This document shows positions 39,028 through 49,300 of a DNA stretch of 64,000 nt, piece by piece (the first letter of the stretch is position 1; the number at the start of each line of letters is the position of its first letter). The stretch comes from Aquabacterium sp. A7-Y (GTDB lineage: Bacteria > Pseudomonadota > Gammaproteobacteria > Burkholderiales > Burkholderiaceae_C), in the NCBI RefSeq assembly GCF_026153205.1, contig NZ_JAPFBW010000013.1, positions 62,001 to 126,000 of the forward strand. The letters are read 5' to 3'. Under the pieces are notes generated by a model that searched no databases, was not told where the DNA came from, and saw only the letters and a program-made list of their open reading frames with translations. Position numbers and translations under genes: made by a program.

Positions 39028-41039
39028 GCGGCAAACGCCCCCACCTCGGCGAGCGCCCTCACGTCATCGCGGAGGCGCTCGAAATCGGCCACCGACGAGA
39101 TCGGGTAAATCATTTCGCCGGCCTCGATGCGCACCGCCGCCTCCCCGGCATGGACCATGGTGGAGAGCGGGTGAAACCGCAGGGGGTAGGGCTTCAGCTG
39201 GCAGTGCGTCTGCAACCATTCGACACTCGTGGCCGACGCCGGTGCCGGCGTTGGCGTCGCCGGCAGACGGCGGAATCCCCGCAGCGCCTTGGTGACAAAG
39301 GCCGGCGAGAGGGCACTGCGGTATCCCTTCAAGAGCTCCAGGCCTCGCACTAGCGCCTGATTGCGCACCGGCCCCGCGAGCTGCCTGTTCGAGACCGGGA
39401 GCGGCGCGCCGCCCTTGGCCTCGGGATGCGAAACGATTTGGGCCATCACCCGGCTCAAGGTGCAGCCCGCGGCCAGCAGATGGACCCGGGTGTCGTAGGC
39501 CGCGAGACGCGCCAGCGGCGCCAGCAGACTGTGGTCCAGCACGTGGGCCTCTTCGACGTCCTGCCTGGGGAGCCATTCGTCGAAGCTGCTCGCGCCATCG
39601 TGCTGGAGCGCTTGCAGGTATCTGCGCCACAGCAGCGTTTCGGTATCGGGGCAGAGCAAGTGAAATTTGCATTTGGCGCCCTTCACGGCATCTCGCAGCT
39701 CGCGCTCGACGCGTTCGATGCCCGCGACGAGCAGCTCGACGCTCTCCTTGATTTCGGTCGGCGTCGAGAGATCGAGCGTGACCGGCGCGCCGAGATAAAG
39801 CAGCGAGGAATGGCCGTCGCTGTTGGACAGCGCGGCGGCGGCGTACAACCTTCGCCTCCCGGCCAGCGCCTCGGAGGCCTCCTTCTCGCGCGGCTGCAGG
39901 ATCGCCAGGTGGTCCTTGGTGCTCCACAGCTTCCCCAACCGGGGCGGGACGTACCACACGCCGGCGGCCCGGGTCCCGTCCCCCAATGCCGAGAGATAAC
40001 GCTTGACCGGCTCGTGGTCTTCCTCGGCTAGCGAAACGACGATGTCCAGGGTCGGCATGCTGCTTCCGCCTCGCGCCAGGGGCGGATACGGCGCCGGATC
40101 GAGCCGTTCCGTCCTCGCAGCGAGGTTCGTCTTCGGGTCTGAGCTCGTTTTGGCAAACAGAATGCGCGGGACCCTGAGGGCGGCGCGGCAGTAATACCAG
40201 GCGCCGAGGACGCGGCCCTCGTTGCGGAAGGCGTGCCGGGACGCGAGTAGCAGGTGGTTTTTCCGGCAACCGCGCACGAATGAGGCGCCGTACTGTTCGA
40301 ACAGCGGTCGATGTTTTTGCCAAATATGCCCCAGAGAGGCCGCCAACACGCGGCCGGGCTTGTCATCGTCATTCTTCAGATAGATGCAAAGCGGTTTGTG
40401 CGGGTCCGAAAGCATCAGTCGGCCACCGTTCGCGGAAAACCGAACGAGAAAATCGAGGTCCTGCAGCCGGGAGAGATGCACGTCGAACTTCCCGACGCTC
40501 CGGAATGTTTCCGTCCTGGCGAGCATGGTCCAGAGATAGGCGCCGATGCGCCCGTTGAGAAAACCACGCAGCTGGTCGCCGACGAGGTTCGGTACGCGGT
40601 GCTGCGCCTTTTTCGAATGGCTCCATTTCCAATCGAAGGCGCACATGCAGATGACGGGCTCGCCCTCGAGCACACCCGGCTCCGCCAGCAAGGCGTCGAA
40701 CTGCACCGCCAGCTTGTTGGGGTACCACAGGTCGTCCGCATCGATCCAGGTCAGGAATTCACCCCGAGCCTCTTCGAGGATGGTATTTCGTGCGCTCGGC
40801 CGCCCTCGGTTCCTGTCGTGTCGCACGACGCGGATGGCTCCATAAGTGTCAGCCAGCTCGGTGACGATGGCGACCGTGTCGTCGGTGCTGCCGTCGTCCA
40901 CCACCAAGATCTCGAAGCTACCCCGCCAGGTTTGCTTCAGCACCGAAAAAATGGCGTCCTTGATCGTTCTTCCTGCGTCGTAGGCAGGCAGACCGATGGT
41001 TAAGACGGGCGTATCTGGGGCGAGGAGTTCCTGTTTCAT
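39024..41039 (-). CDS. GT2-type glycosyltransferase with a long C-terminal domain of unknown function
   Basis: This 671-residue protein begins with a GT-A domain (residues 10-250): VLTIGLPAYDAGRTIKDAIF, the donor site VVDDGSTDDTVAIV and the DxD motif TWIDADDLWYP. From about 330 a second region begins (SMPTLDIVVSLAEEDHEPVK), which resembles a degenerate second nucleotide-binding or stealth-like module and which I do not recognise. It covers about 340 residues, unusual for a simple GT2. Overlaps with both neighbours (ATGA at 39024-39027 and 41036-41039) show translational coupling. The exact acceptor is unknown. Confidence 0.82.
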   Translation of the reverse strand: MKQELLAPDTPVLTIGLPAYDAGRTIKDAIFSVLKQTWRGSFEILVVDDGSTDDTVAIVTELADTYGAIRVVRHDRNRGRPSARNTILEEARGEFLTWIDADDLWYPNKLAVQFDALLAEPGVLEGEPVICMCAFDWKWSHSKKAQHRVPNLVGDQLRGFLNGRIGAYLWTMLARTETFRSVGKFDVHLSRLQDLDFLVRFSANGGRLMLSDPHKPLCIYLKNDDDKPGRVLAASLGHIWQKHRPLFEQYGASFVRGCRKNHLLLASRHAFRNEGRVLGAWYYCRAALRVPRILFAKTSSDPKTNLAARTERLDPAPYPPLARGGSSMPTLDIVVSLAEEDHEPVKRYLSALGDGTRAAGVWYVPPRLGKLWSTKDHLAILQPREKEASEALAGRRRLYAAAALSNSDGHSSLLYLGAPVTLDLSTPTEIKESVELLVAGIERVERELRDAVKGAKCKFHLLCPDTETLLWRRYLQALQHDGASSFDEWLPRQDVEEAHVLDHSLLAPLARLAAYDTRVHLLAAGCTLSRVMAQIVSHPEAKGGAPLPVSNRQLAGPVRNQALVRGLELLKGYRSALSPAFVTKALRGFRRLPATPTPAPASATSVEWLQTHCQLKPYPLRFHPLSTMVHAGEAAVRIEAGEMIYPISSVADFERLRDDVRALAEVGAFAA

Positions 41040-42352
41040 GGCGCCTTCGGAGGTGATTGCACGGGTCCCAGCTCATTCATCCCGGCCGGTGCCGCGTCTT
41101 CGCCACGCGCACAGCGGCTGAACCGGTCGTCGAGATACTTCATGTACTGCCGGTCGGCGGGGGGTGGTTCTTGGGCCGGACAGGGAAAATCGCCGCCGCC
41201 GATATTCGGCCGGGGCTCCACATGCGCGTCATCCCGGCACAAAACCGCAGCGCGGTGGAGCTCCGCGAGAGGCGAGCCGCAGGCAAACACCTTGTTTTGG
41301 AGGCCCGCCATCTCGCCGCGTTGTTCCGCCCGCTTCAGGATCTGGCCGAACAGAACGAGGACATGAAAGTGGTAGCCGCAGTCTTTGCTGCCCTTGTCGA
41401 GGAAATAGCCACGCTGCTTGTTCTGCGCGAGGGTGTTGAAGCCGTAGTAGGCGCGGCGCGCACCAGCTTTTCCCAGTGGTGGCGAGAGGAAATCCGCGAG
41501 ATCGGGGGGCGAACCGGGCGCCTCGTCGCCGCGCCCGATGAAAAGCTGATTCAGACCCTCCGCCACGGCCCGGTCGAAGTCGATGCCTTCGTCCCAGCCC
41601 CGCGCCGCGAGGTAGTCGGCGCTGAGACCGAGGTCGCGCACGACATGCAGGTGCTGGTTCAGCGTGGCCCCTGCCTGGGTCGGTTGATCGCGCCGGGTGA
41701 TCGAGTGATACCAGGCGCAGCGCTGTGCCGAGTTTGGCTCACAAGCTCGGCGCGAGGCGAGTCCGCCCTGCGACACGTCGGCGACGACCACCTGGAGGGC
41801 GCCACGGGCAACGGCGCGGAACAGCGCCGAATCCTCGGCAGCCAGGGGATAGCGGCTCTGCGCTGCGAGGCCGGACAGGTTATACAGGATGTACGAGAGC
41901 CCCGCCTGGCCCATCGCGTTGTAGGGACGGCCTCGATCGTTGAGAAGGGCGACGCGTTCGATGCGGCCCTTGAGGTCGAGGCGCTCGGTGTTTCGACGCT
42001 CGTCGGCCAAGGCACTCTTCAACGCTTCGGCCGGATCGACCCGCACTCGCGGATTGCCGAGCTCTGCCTCGACCTGACGCCGCACGAGGGTCGCCACCGG
42101 CATGGAGGAGCCCTGTCCAAGCGCGACTGCCGCATCCGGACCGCCCCGCGCCCAGATGTCGCGCAACCCCCGGAGGCATCCGACAAGCCCATGCCAGGCG
42201 TCGGGCACCGCGAACACCGGGCCGGGCTCGCAACGCTGCGATTCGCCACAGGCGGGTACCTCCACCGGCTTGCCGCAGGCGCCAGGTGCCGTTGCCTGGG
42301 CCGCAGCCTCCGCAGACACTAGAAAGATGACGAGCACGGCGGCCAGTTTCAT
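41036..42352 (-). CDS. Exported protein of unknown function in the capsule locus
   Basis: The 438-residue product starts at an ATG that gives a clean signal peptide (MKLAAVLVIFLVSAEAAAQA). The mature part is helical and cysteine-containing, with the pairs CGKPVEVPACG and CRDD...CPAQ. It has several His/Trp/Tyr-rich helices: AMGQAGLSYILYNLSG, WYHSITRRDQPTQAG, NQHLHVVRDLGLSADY and GYHFHVLVLFGQILKR. These resemble the inner helices of alpha/alpha-toroid lyases and epimerases, but no family is recognisable. It overlaps the downstream GT2 gene by four bases. Export and context suggest a periplasmic capsule-modifying enzyme such as a lyase or epimerase; this is a guess from the helix pattern. Confidence 0.7.
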   Translation of the reverse strand: MKLAAVLVIFLVSAEAAAQATAPGACGKPVEVPACGESQRCEPGPVFAVPDAWHGLVGCLRGLRDIWARGGPDAAVALGQGSSMPVATLVRRQVEAELGNPRVRVDPAEALKSALADERRNTERLDLKGRIERVALLNDRGRPYNAMGQAGLSYILYNLSGLAAQSRYPLAAEDSALFRAVARGALQVVVADVSQGGLASRRACEPNSAQRCAWYHSITRRDQPTQAGATLNQHLHVVRDLGLSADYLAARGWDEGIDFDRAVAEGLNQLFIGRGDEAPGSPPDLADFLSPPLGKAGARRAYYGFNTLAQNKQRGYFLDKGSKDCGYHFHVLVLFGQILKRAEQRGEMAGLQNKVFACGSPLAELHRAAVLCRDDAHVEPRPNIGGGDFPCPAQEPPPADRQYMKYLDDRFSRCARGEDAAPAGMNELGPVQSPPKAP

Positions 42353-42608
42353 GATCTGTGGTACTCGGGATTCGAATCCGGCCAGGCCGCCGGACGATCG
42401 CTTGAGAGCGGGCCGACGGTGCGACATGGAAGCCAGCGCTTGCAATACACGAAGAAGAAGTGGGAACCTGAGTCTCGCACCGCGTGGGCTGGGAGGTTGT
42501 ACCTGCTTGCGTCGGGCCGGGAAACGCAGGGTTGCATCGGGAAGTGGTCCATCCCCTCGAACACCCGTCAACCGGCAGGTGACACGCCAGGACGTTTTTT
42601 CGCCTCCC

Positions 42609-43970
42609 TCATAGCGGGATGTTGCTCTGCAGGGGCAACGGCGAAAACTTGCCTTCGCCATACATCAGCGTGTGCCATCGATTCCACCTCTCCCAATATT
42701 GCAAACGGCTGTGGACGGCATGCCGGGACGAAAAACCAGTAGCAGGTGCGTTGGTAAGGGAGTCGGCGCGCCAGCTTCCGAGAGAAAGCACCTTTCTCAC
42801 GCGGGCCACCGCGGAGACGCCGAAGACCAGTTTGATTCGAGCCAAATACTCGCTGTCGGCCCCGATCGCGACGTTGTCGAACCAGCCCAGACGCGACAGG
42901 ACCTGCCTGCGCATCATGAGCGAAGAGGTGTTCATGCGGGCGTACGGGTAGACCTGCCTGGCGTGGAAGCAGCCTTCGCGACAGACCCGCACCCAATCCG
43001 ACACGGAGGCCTGGATGCGGGGCGAAGACCGGACGGCGCGCAATTGCAGCGAGATTTTCTCGGGGTGCGACCAGTCGTCTCCGTCGTGGAAAGTGATGAA
43101 TTCACCTCGGGCGACAGCCATGCCCCGATTGCGAGCCGTATATGTGCCTTGCTGTACCGGCAATCGCAGCACCTGGATGCGCGGGTCGTGCGAAAACGCC
43201 GCCTCGACCCGCGATCCGGTACCGTCGGTGCTGGCGTCATCAACCACGATGACTTCCAGATTGCGGTGGTCTTGCTGCAACACTGAATTCACAGCCTGCT
43301 CGATGTAATCGGCGACGTTGCATACCGGCATCACGACCGACACCAGCGGCGCCCCGCCGCAGGGCGATGCGTGAGGGGCGCAGACGATCTCGGGCAAGCC
43401 CCGCACGGCGGGGGCCAGTTTCACCGGCCGCAGGCCTTGTTGAAGAAAGGCTCGTTCGACCGCCTCGTCGGCGCGCTGGACCCGGCCGAGGCGCCGATCG
43501 ATGGCCGAAGAAAGCAGGAGATGGTCGATCTCGCCGGCCGAGCAGTGCTGCAGCGCTGCAGCGGCCCGCGGGAAATCGCCGTAGCGATACCAGAGCGCGG
43601 CGGTTTGAGCCGGGTGGGCGCTCAGCAGCGGCAAAGCGGCATCAGGCGAGGCACAGACCGCGAAATTCACGAGGCGGTGCAATTGATCGGGCCAGCGCCG
43701 GGCCACACGGGCGGCATGGAGGCAGGCTGACAAGACCTCGCCGCTGCGGCACAAGGATCTCGCCACAGCGAGGGCTTCGTCGCGATCGTCGGTTTCCGGG
43801 CGCGCCACGCGCAAGGCCTCCAAGTGCATGCCCGCCAGCGACAGCACCACCGGATCCCGCCCCTTGCTCGCAAAAAGCGCGGGAACGCAGTCGCCCATGC
43901 GCGCCATGCGTCGATGACGGGCCTCGCCGAACAAGAACAAGGTGCGCCAACCGGGAAAAGCGGACCGCAT
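42609..43970 (-). CDS. GT2-type glycosyltransferase with helical N-terminal region
   Basis: The GT-A domain is clear: PLVSVVMPVCNVADYIEQAV, the donor site VIVVDDASTDGTGSRV and the DxD segment TFHDGDDWSHPEKIS. About 200 residues before it form helical repeats (LCRSGEVLSACLHAARVA, FPRAAAALQHCSAGEID), as in TPR-type scaffolds. I place the start at ATG 43970, giving 453 residues, but no ribosome-binding site supports it and the frame is open and similar in codon use up to about 44110. The true start may be a GTG further upstream. It lies in the capsule block after a 256-base gap and is transcribed with its neighbours. Confidence 0.78.
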   Translation of the reverse strand: MRSAFPGWRTLFLFGEARHRRMARMGDCVPALFASKGRDPVVLSLAGMHLEALRVARPETDDRDEALAVARSLCRSGEVLSACLHAARVARRWPDQLHRLVNFAVCASPDAALPLLSAHPAQTAALWYRYGDFPRAAAALQHCSAGEIDHLLLSSAIDRRLGRVQRADEAVERAFLQQGLRPVKLAPAVRGLPEIVCAPHASPCGGAPLVSVVMPVCNVADYIEQAVNSVLQQDHRNLEVIVVDDASTDGTGSRVEAAFSHDPRIQVLRLPVQQGTYTARNRGMAVARGEFITFHDGDDWSHPEKISLQLRAVRSSPRIQASVSDWVRVCREGCFHARQVYPYARMNTSSLMMRRQVLSRLGWFDNVAIGADSEYLARIKLVFGVSAVARVRKVLSLGSWRADSLTNAPATGFSSRHAVHSRLQYWERWNRWHTLMYGEGKFSPLPLQSNIPL

Positions 43971-44743
43971 CACGGCTTGGTGCAGCACCAGGAAAGGGCC
44001 CTGGCGCCGCGTCGGAAGAAGTCTTGAAGCCCGAAGACGAATTTTCGAGCCGACGAAAGCAGGTTCGCCCCAGAGGCGGCGGCGGGACTGGCCCCGTTCA
44101 CGGGCGTATGGGGCTCGACCGACCTGAAGCACCGGACTGCGGCACGAGAGCCGATTTGAAAGTCCTGCGGCATTGCTGCAAACCTTGCCCAGGCGTCGTC
44201 TCCGGAAATGGGGGGCTGGCGCAGTGGCAGACGGCAGTTCACGGTGGCCGGGACAGCCGGGAGAGGAATTGAAGCAGAAGATGACAGCACTGTTGGGAGC
44301 CACTCCATCGAAACCGGGGATGAACAAGCAGAGCACCGCTCAAGCTGCAAACGGCCGAAAAGGCGTACACCGGAAACTTGTGCGGACGGGAGCGCCTTAG
44401 CTGAGCACTTTGCATGCCTTCCTTGCCAGCCCCAAAAACCTGGATGAACGCATGTTCTGGCCAGCGCTGTACCGGAAAATGACACTGCTTGATGCGCTCG
44501 GCAATGTGATGGACCGCTGCGATGGTTCGATGACAGCGCCACCGGCGTGTCGACGGCGGGCCCTGCAGCCGGCCCACCGCGATTCACAGCTCACGACCGG
44601 CCACAGTGCGATTGTTCGCCGTCCAGTTCAGCGGTACGAGTGACGATCAGGGAACACTTGCAAAAACTGGTGCGCATCCGCAGGGATGCGCACGTCGGCG
44701 CCGCGCGCCGCGACGACACCGGTCGGGAATCCGAGAATCGCTC
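43971..44743. other. 773-base region with no supported gene, between GT2 and phoD
   Basis: Several open frames cross this region on both strands, but none has a ribosome-binding site and a family-like pattern together. The part next to the GT2 may belong to its N-terminus. The right-hand end holds the phoD terminator. The region could be the remains of a lost capsule gene. Confidence 0.45.
44662..44693 (-). terminator. Rho-independent terminator of phoD
   Basis: GTGCGCATCC (44670-44679) and GGATGCGCAC (44684-44693) form a perfect 10-base-pair stem with a 4-base loop. On the minus strand it is followed by CAG and five T residues. It lies 50 bases past the phoD stop. Confidence 0.85.
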
Positions 44744-46315
44744 TCAGAGCTTGCGAATGCGGGCGTTCCCGCTTTCGACGGCGAATTCCGCGAGCGTGCG
44801 GATGCCCGTCGCCCGGCTGGCAACGTCGTCCACAACCCTCAACGCGACGGTGGTTCGCTTCCGCGTGAGTTCCAGCACGCCGTAGCCACGGTGCTCGGAG
44901 TCAGCGAGCACGCAATGCGGGTTGGTCGCAGCGACTCGTGCCGTGCGGTCTTTCGGCCGCCCCCGCGACGAAATGCTGGTGCCGCAGAATTCGCTCGCGA
45001 TCACAGGCGTGCTCACGTCGTAGGGATCGCGATGGACGTTGGCGACCCAATTCTGGTGAATGTCGCCTCCGAGGAAGACGGGGTTCGAGGCCTTGCTTGC
45101 TGCCAGAGCGTCAATGAGGCTTCCGCGCGCATCCGGATAGCCGTCCCATCCGTCGCTCGAATAGGCCTTTCCATGGCCGTGCCGATAGTTCCGCGCGGTG
45201 AAGCCGGTCTGCTGCGCAAGCACGTTCCACGAAATGCCCCGGCGAGCGGACTCTTTCAACGAACGCTCGAGCCATGCCATCTGTTCCAGGCCCAGCATGG
45301 ACCGCTCACCTTCTCCGTCCGGCTGGCATACCGCGGCGACCTTCGCCGACGGAGCGTTGCCACAGCCGGGCGCTTCCCGATACTGGCGGGTATCCAGCAT
45401 CTGCAATCTCGCCAGGCGGCCAAAATCGACCTGATCGTAGATGCGCAGAGAGCCGGTGTCGTGCAGGCCGGCCAGTCCGCGGACCAAGGCGCTCGCGCGC
45501 AGTGGCATGTGCTCGTAGAAGGCTTGATAGGCAGCCGCCCGCTTTGGCGCGAAATCAGCCGTCCCCTCCAGGGAGAGACTGCCGGCGTAGTCGTTCTCGG
45601 TCTCATGATCGTCCCACACCACCATCCACGGGCAAGCCGCATGCATGCGTTGCAGCTCCGGATCGCTTCGGTACAAAGCGTAGCGGCGGCGATAGTCGTC
45701 CAAGGTACGGATGTGCGGCAAGGGATGGGTCCGCACGGCGTCGCCAGATTTGCGGCTCTGGTACTCGTAGATGTAGTCGCCAAGAAAGACGACCAGGTCC
45801 AGCGATTCCTCGGCCATGTGCCGGTAGGCGCCGTAGTACCCGTCCTCCCAGCGCTGGCACGAGGCGTAGCCCAGCCGCCATTTCCCGGGGACAACGTCGG
45901 GCAGCGGCGAGGTGCGGCTGCGGCCGACGGGACTCGTCACGTCGCCAACCCTGAATTGATACCGGTACCAGCGGTCCGGGCGCAGACCTTGGACTTCGAC
46001 GTGGACGGAATGGGCGAGCTCCTTGGAGGCGATCGCCACACCTTTGGCGACCGGCTGCGGCTTGTCCCCATCCGCGAGCACCTCCCAGTGGACAGGGACA
46101 GCGTCGAGATCCTGCAGCTCGCTGCCGAACAGGCGGGTCCAGATGACGAAACCGTCCGGCGAAGGCGACCCCGACGCGATGCCTGCCGCAAAATCAGGAG
46201 CGAAACCCGCCGGTAGCCTTGCTGCCAAAGCCGATGGCCCCATGGACGCACCGATGATGCCGTTCGCCACCACCTCCAGGAAAGCCCGGCGTCCGGAGTT
46301 CATCTTGGTTCGCAT
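44744..46315 (-). CDS. phoD: PhoD-family alkaline phosphatase/phosphodiesterase, Tat-exported
   Basis: PhoD enzymes are secreted metal-dependent phosphodiesterases. In Bacillus subtilis PhoD degrades wall teichoic acid. The 523-residue protein starts with a Tat-type signal (SGRRAFLEVVANG, Arg-Arg before a hydrophobic helix). An Ig-like N-terminal PhoD domain covers about 40-130 (FAAGIASGSPSPDGFVIWTR). The catalytic domain carries the metal ligands: GYASCQRW, VVFLGDYIYEY, VVWDDHETENDY and FLGGDIHQNWVANV. ATG 46315 has AAGGG upstream. It lies 16 bases after the giant fusion gene, so both are probably co-transcribed, and ends with its own terminator. Its place inside a predicted glycerol-phosphate capsule locus suggests it trims or remodels the polymer. 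Confidence 0.9.
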   Translation of the reverse strand: MRTKMNSGRRAFLEVVANGIIGASMGPSALAARLPAGFAPDFAAGIASGSPSPDGFVIWTRLFGSELQDLDAVPVHWEVLADGDKPQPVAKGVAIASKELAHSVHVEVQGLRPDRWYRYQFRVGDVTSPVGRSRTSPLPDVVPGKWRLGYASCQRWEDGYYGAYRHMAEESLDLVVFLGDYIYEYQSRKSGDAVRTHPLPHIRTLDDYRRRYALYRSDPELQRMHAACPWMVVWDDHETENDYAGSLSLEGTADFAPKRAAAYQAFYEHMPLRASALVRGLAGLHDTGSLRIYDQVDFGRLARLQMLDTRQYREAPGCGNAPSAKVAAVCQPDGEGERSMLGLEQMAWLERSLKESARRGISWNVLAQQTGFTARNYRHGHGKAYSSDGWDGYPDARGSLIDALAASKASNPVFLGGDIHQNWVANVHRDPYDVSTPVIASEFCGTSISSRGRPKDRTARVAATNPHCVLADSEHRGYGVLELTRKRTTVALRVVDDVASRATGIRTLAEFAVESGNARIRKL

Positions 46316-46331
46316 GGTCGCCCTTGCATAA

Positions 46332-49300
46332 CTAGATAGAAGTAACGCTGACGCCCTCCGTGTTCAACAGCCCGTAGTAGAAGCCGTTGATAAACATCGT
46401 GAGAGCGTTGATCGTATTGGGACCGACGTCCGGGTGATCCTTGATCGAGGGATGCAGGGTCCTAAAGAAGGATACACCGGTGCCGCAGTTGGCGCGAACA
46501 ATCCGGTCGATGTACTGGTGCTGCGGAGAACGCTCAGAGCAGATGACCACCGCATTCCGTGGTCGCACCGTCTCGAATAGAGCAGCGAACTTTTCCTGCT
46601 TGGTTTTCGGGAAGGTGCCGCGCGTGAAGTGGGAGTCGTTGTATCGTTGTTCGTAGTGCTCGTCAGACACGATGGGGTCGACGGCGACCACTTTGTAACC
46701 CGCCTGCGCTCCGTGGTACAGGGCTGCCGTGCCCCCTTTCGATGCCCCGTACAGGACGATGTCTTCCTTCGCGATCTTGTATCGCTCGGCCACCAGACGG
46801 ATTGTGTTCTGCACCCCTGCTTCCACCGAAGAAGAGAAACAGTTGTTCATATAAAAACTACCGACCACCGATCCAATGTCGCTGATTCGCAGTACAACCG
46901 TGTTTGCGGGTATGTATTTGGTGATGGAGCCGAAATTCTGGAAAAAATTTCGCTGGAACAGCTTTGCAGTGTACGGCACGTCAGCAACCGACGAAAAGAC
47001 GACGAGCATCCGCAAGGGTCCGACCTTTGCGGCCGGCCCTTCCACCGTGAAGAAGGTATCTCCGTGGAGCTCCATCTTCTTGTTTCCGCTGATCCTCCAG
47101 ATCCTCTTGATCGCCGCCAAATTGGCAAAGGACGAAACTCCATTTTTCGCCCGGCAAAGGTGGTAACCTTCGTTGGCAAGCGCCACCACGCATTTCTTTG
47201 CGCTCCCGTTCTTTCGTGCGATATCAATCAGGCTTTTTCCCGGCTCCAGTGTCTCGTGGGCCACATGGACGACGGAAGCCACGTCGGACAGAGCAAATGC
47301 CTCGGCTGCGTCCAAGTCGTCGGGATACCGAAGATGCACCACACGAGGATCTGATTTCAATACCGACGTCATTTCAATGGCATGATTTGATGAGGGCTGG
47401 GCATCAGTGCGGCCGGACCTGATTACCACCTTCTCGAACGTTTGAAGCGCGCCCTTCTGATACGTCTCCGGCTCGAAATCTTCTTCCGCGACCTTTCCGC
47501 TCAGAAAGGCGAGCATCCCCTGGACGAGTCCCTCTTCGCTGTTTTCCACCAGCGAGGTCGAGCACTTCAGCACTCCCCTCGCACCCTCAATATCGGTCGC
47601 GATGATCTTTTTCTTCATGATCATCGCCTCTAGCAGAACGAGCGGTTGCCCCTCGTGGTTGGAAGACAAAACGAAGCAATCGGCCCGCTTCAGGAAAGAA
47701 AACGGATTCGCATGCAGCCCGGCCAGATGCACGCCGCCCTGCAGCCCTTCTTCTTCAATCACCCGCGAGAGGAGACTCCGGAGAGGACCTTCGCCGAGGA
47801 TGATCAGCTTGGCCTCGGGGTGGGACTTGCGAAGGCGCCCGAATGCCCGGATCAACTTCTCATGCCCCTTTTCCGGGGAAAGCCGGCCAAGAGTTACGAA
47901 GGTCTTGCCGGGAGCGTACCAAGTGTCGAAATCGCCGTCGAGCGGCACTTCAGCCAACTCTTTGACCTTCCGCCAATTGATCGCGTTCGGGCAGGCGCGG
48001 AAGAGTTCCGGATGGATCCCATACGGCTCCATCAGGCTGTCCGTATTTTGCCGTCGGATGACTTCCGAGACCGAGATCAGGGCATCGAAGTTCTGATAGA
48101 GATTGAAGATCCCGTCTAGATGCGGGAATCTCACGCACCGCTCCGCGCGCATGTCGTTGTGCATGTAGATGACGCGTCTGCCCGTATCGCTGCCACCGAA
48201 GGCCATCAGCGAGGCCCAGAACCGGCTGTATCCCTCGAAGTCGATAATGGCGTCGAAGGCTGCGAGACCGAACATCCGCTGAAATTCCCGGCGGAAGACT
48301 CTTCTATAAACGTCCTTCATCGCCTCCGACGGGAGTTTGTTGCGGGTATTGAACTCGTCCAGCACCCGCCGCTCCTCCAGCGAGCAGTTGAGGCCGCCGA
48401 CGCGGCCGATGACTTTCACATGCTCCGGCAGTTGCCCAAGGCGCTCTTTTCGCTCGGCGTAGGAAGCAATCTGCCCCGGTTCAACCGCGACCGTGATGTC
48501 GTATCGCTCCGGATCCAGCGCGCCAATCAGATTCAAGAAGGAGGTGGTGATTCCATTGGGAATGAAGCTGCCGCCAAAAAACAGCAGAGAGTGGCGTTTT
48601 CCAACTTCTGCCTTCCCTGTCCCCCGGGTGGATTTACGCTTCCCGAAAAAGGCCGCCGCCACACGCTCACTGGCGTGTCCATCGTCGTACGGGCAAAAAC
48701 GGGTGACGGCCTGCTTGTACGTTTCATCGGCATGCGAACCGCTGCGGCTCAGACAACCGTTCAAGGTGGCGACGAGCGACTCCCGGGTGTAGCAGACCGA
48801 GCCGGGAAGAGTCTCGATGTCGAAATAGAGCCCTCGCTCATCAGCGTACTCGTCGAGATCGTAGGCGTAGTAGATGATGGGCCTGCGGGTCGCCATGAAG
48901 TCGACACAGATGCTGGAGTAGTCAGTGATGAGGATATCGACAATGGAAAGCAGCGCGTTCGTATCGATATCACTCGGTACGACCTTGGTCGATGAAGCCG
49001 TGAAGGTCAGCGCCTCCTCGACCAAATGATGCCCCCTGAACAACAACTGGCAAGGCATCTGGGCCAAGGCGTCGAGGTCCCAACCCAGTTGCTCGGTGTC
49101 GAATCTTTCTTTCCCCTGCGATCCGCGCCACGTCGGGGCATACAAGACAACGGGCACGCCGTCACCCAGACCCAGACGGGTCCGCAGCGCCCGCTTTTTC
49201 TCCTCCGAGGCCGTCAGCGTCAGGTCGACGCGCGGGTACGCGTCCCGGATCAGTTCGCCTCTGAACAGGCCGGCGATGTCGTAGTGGTCGATCAATGCTT

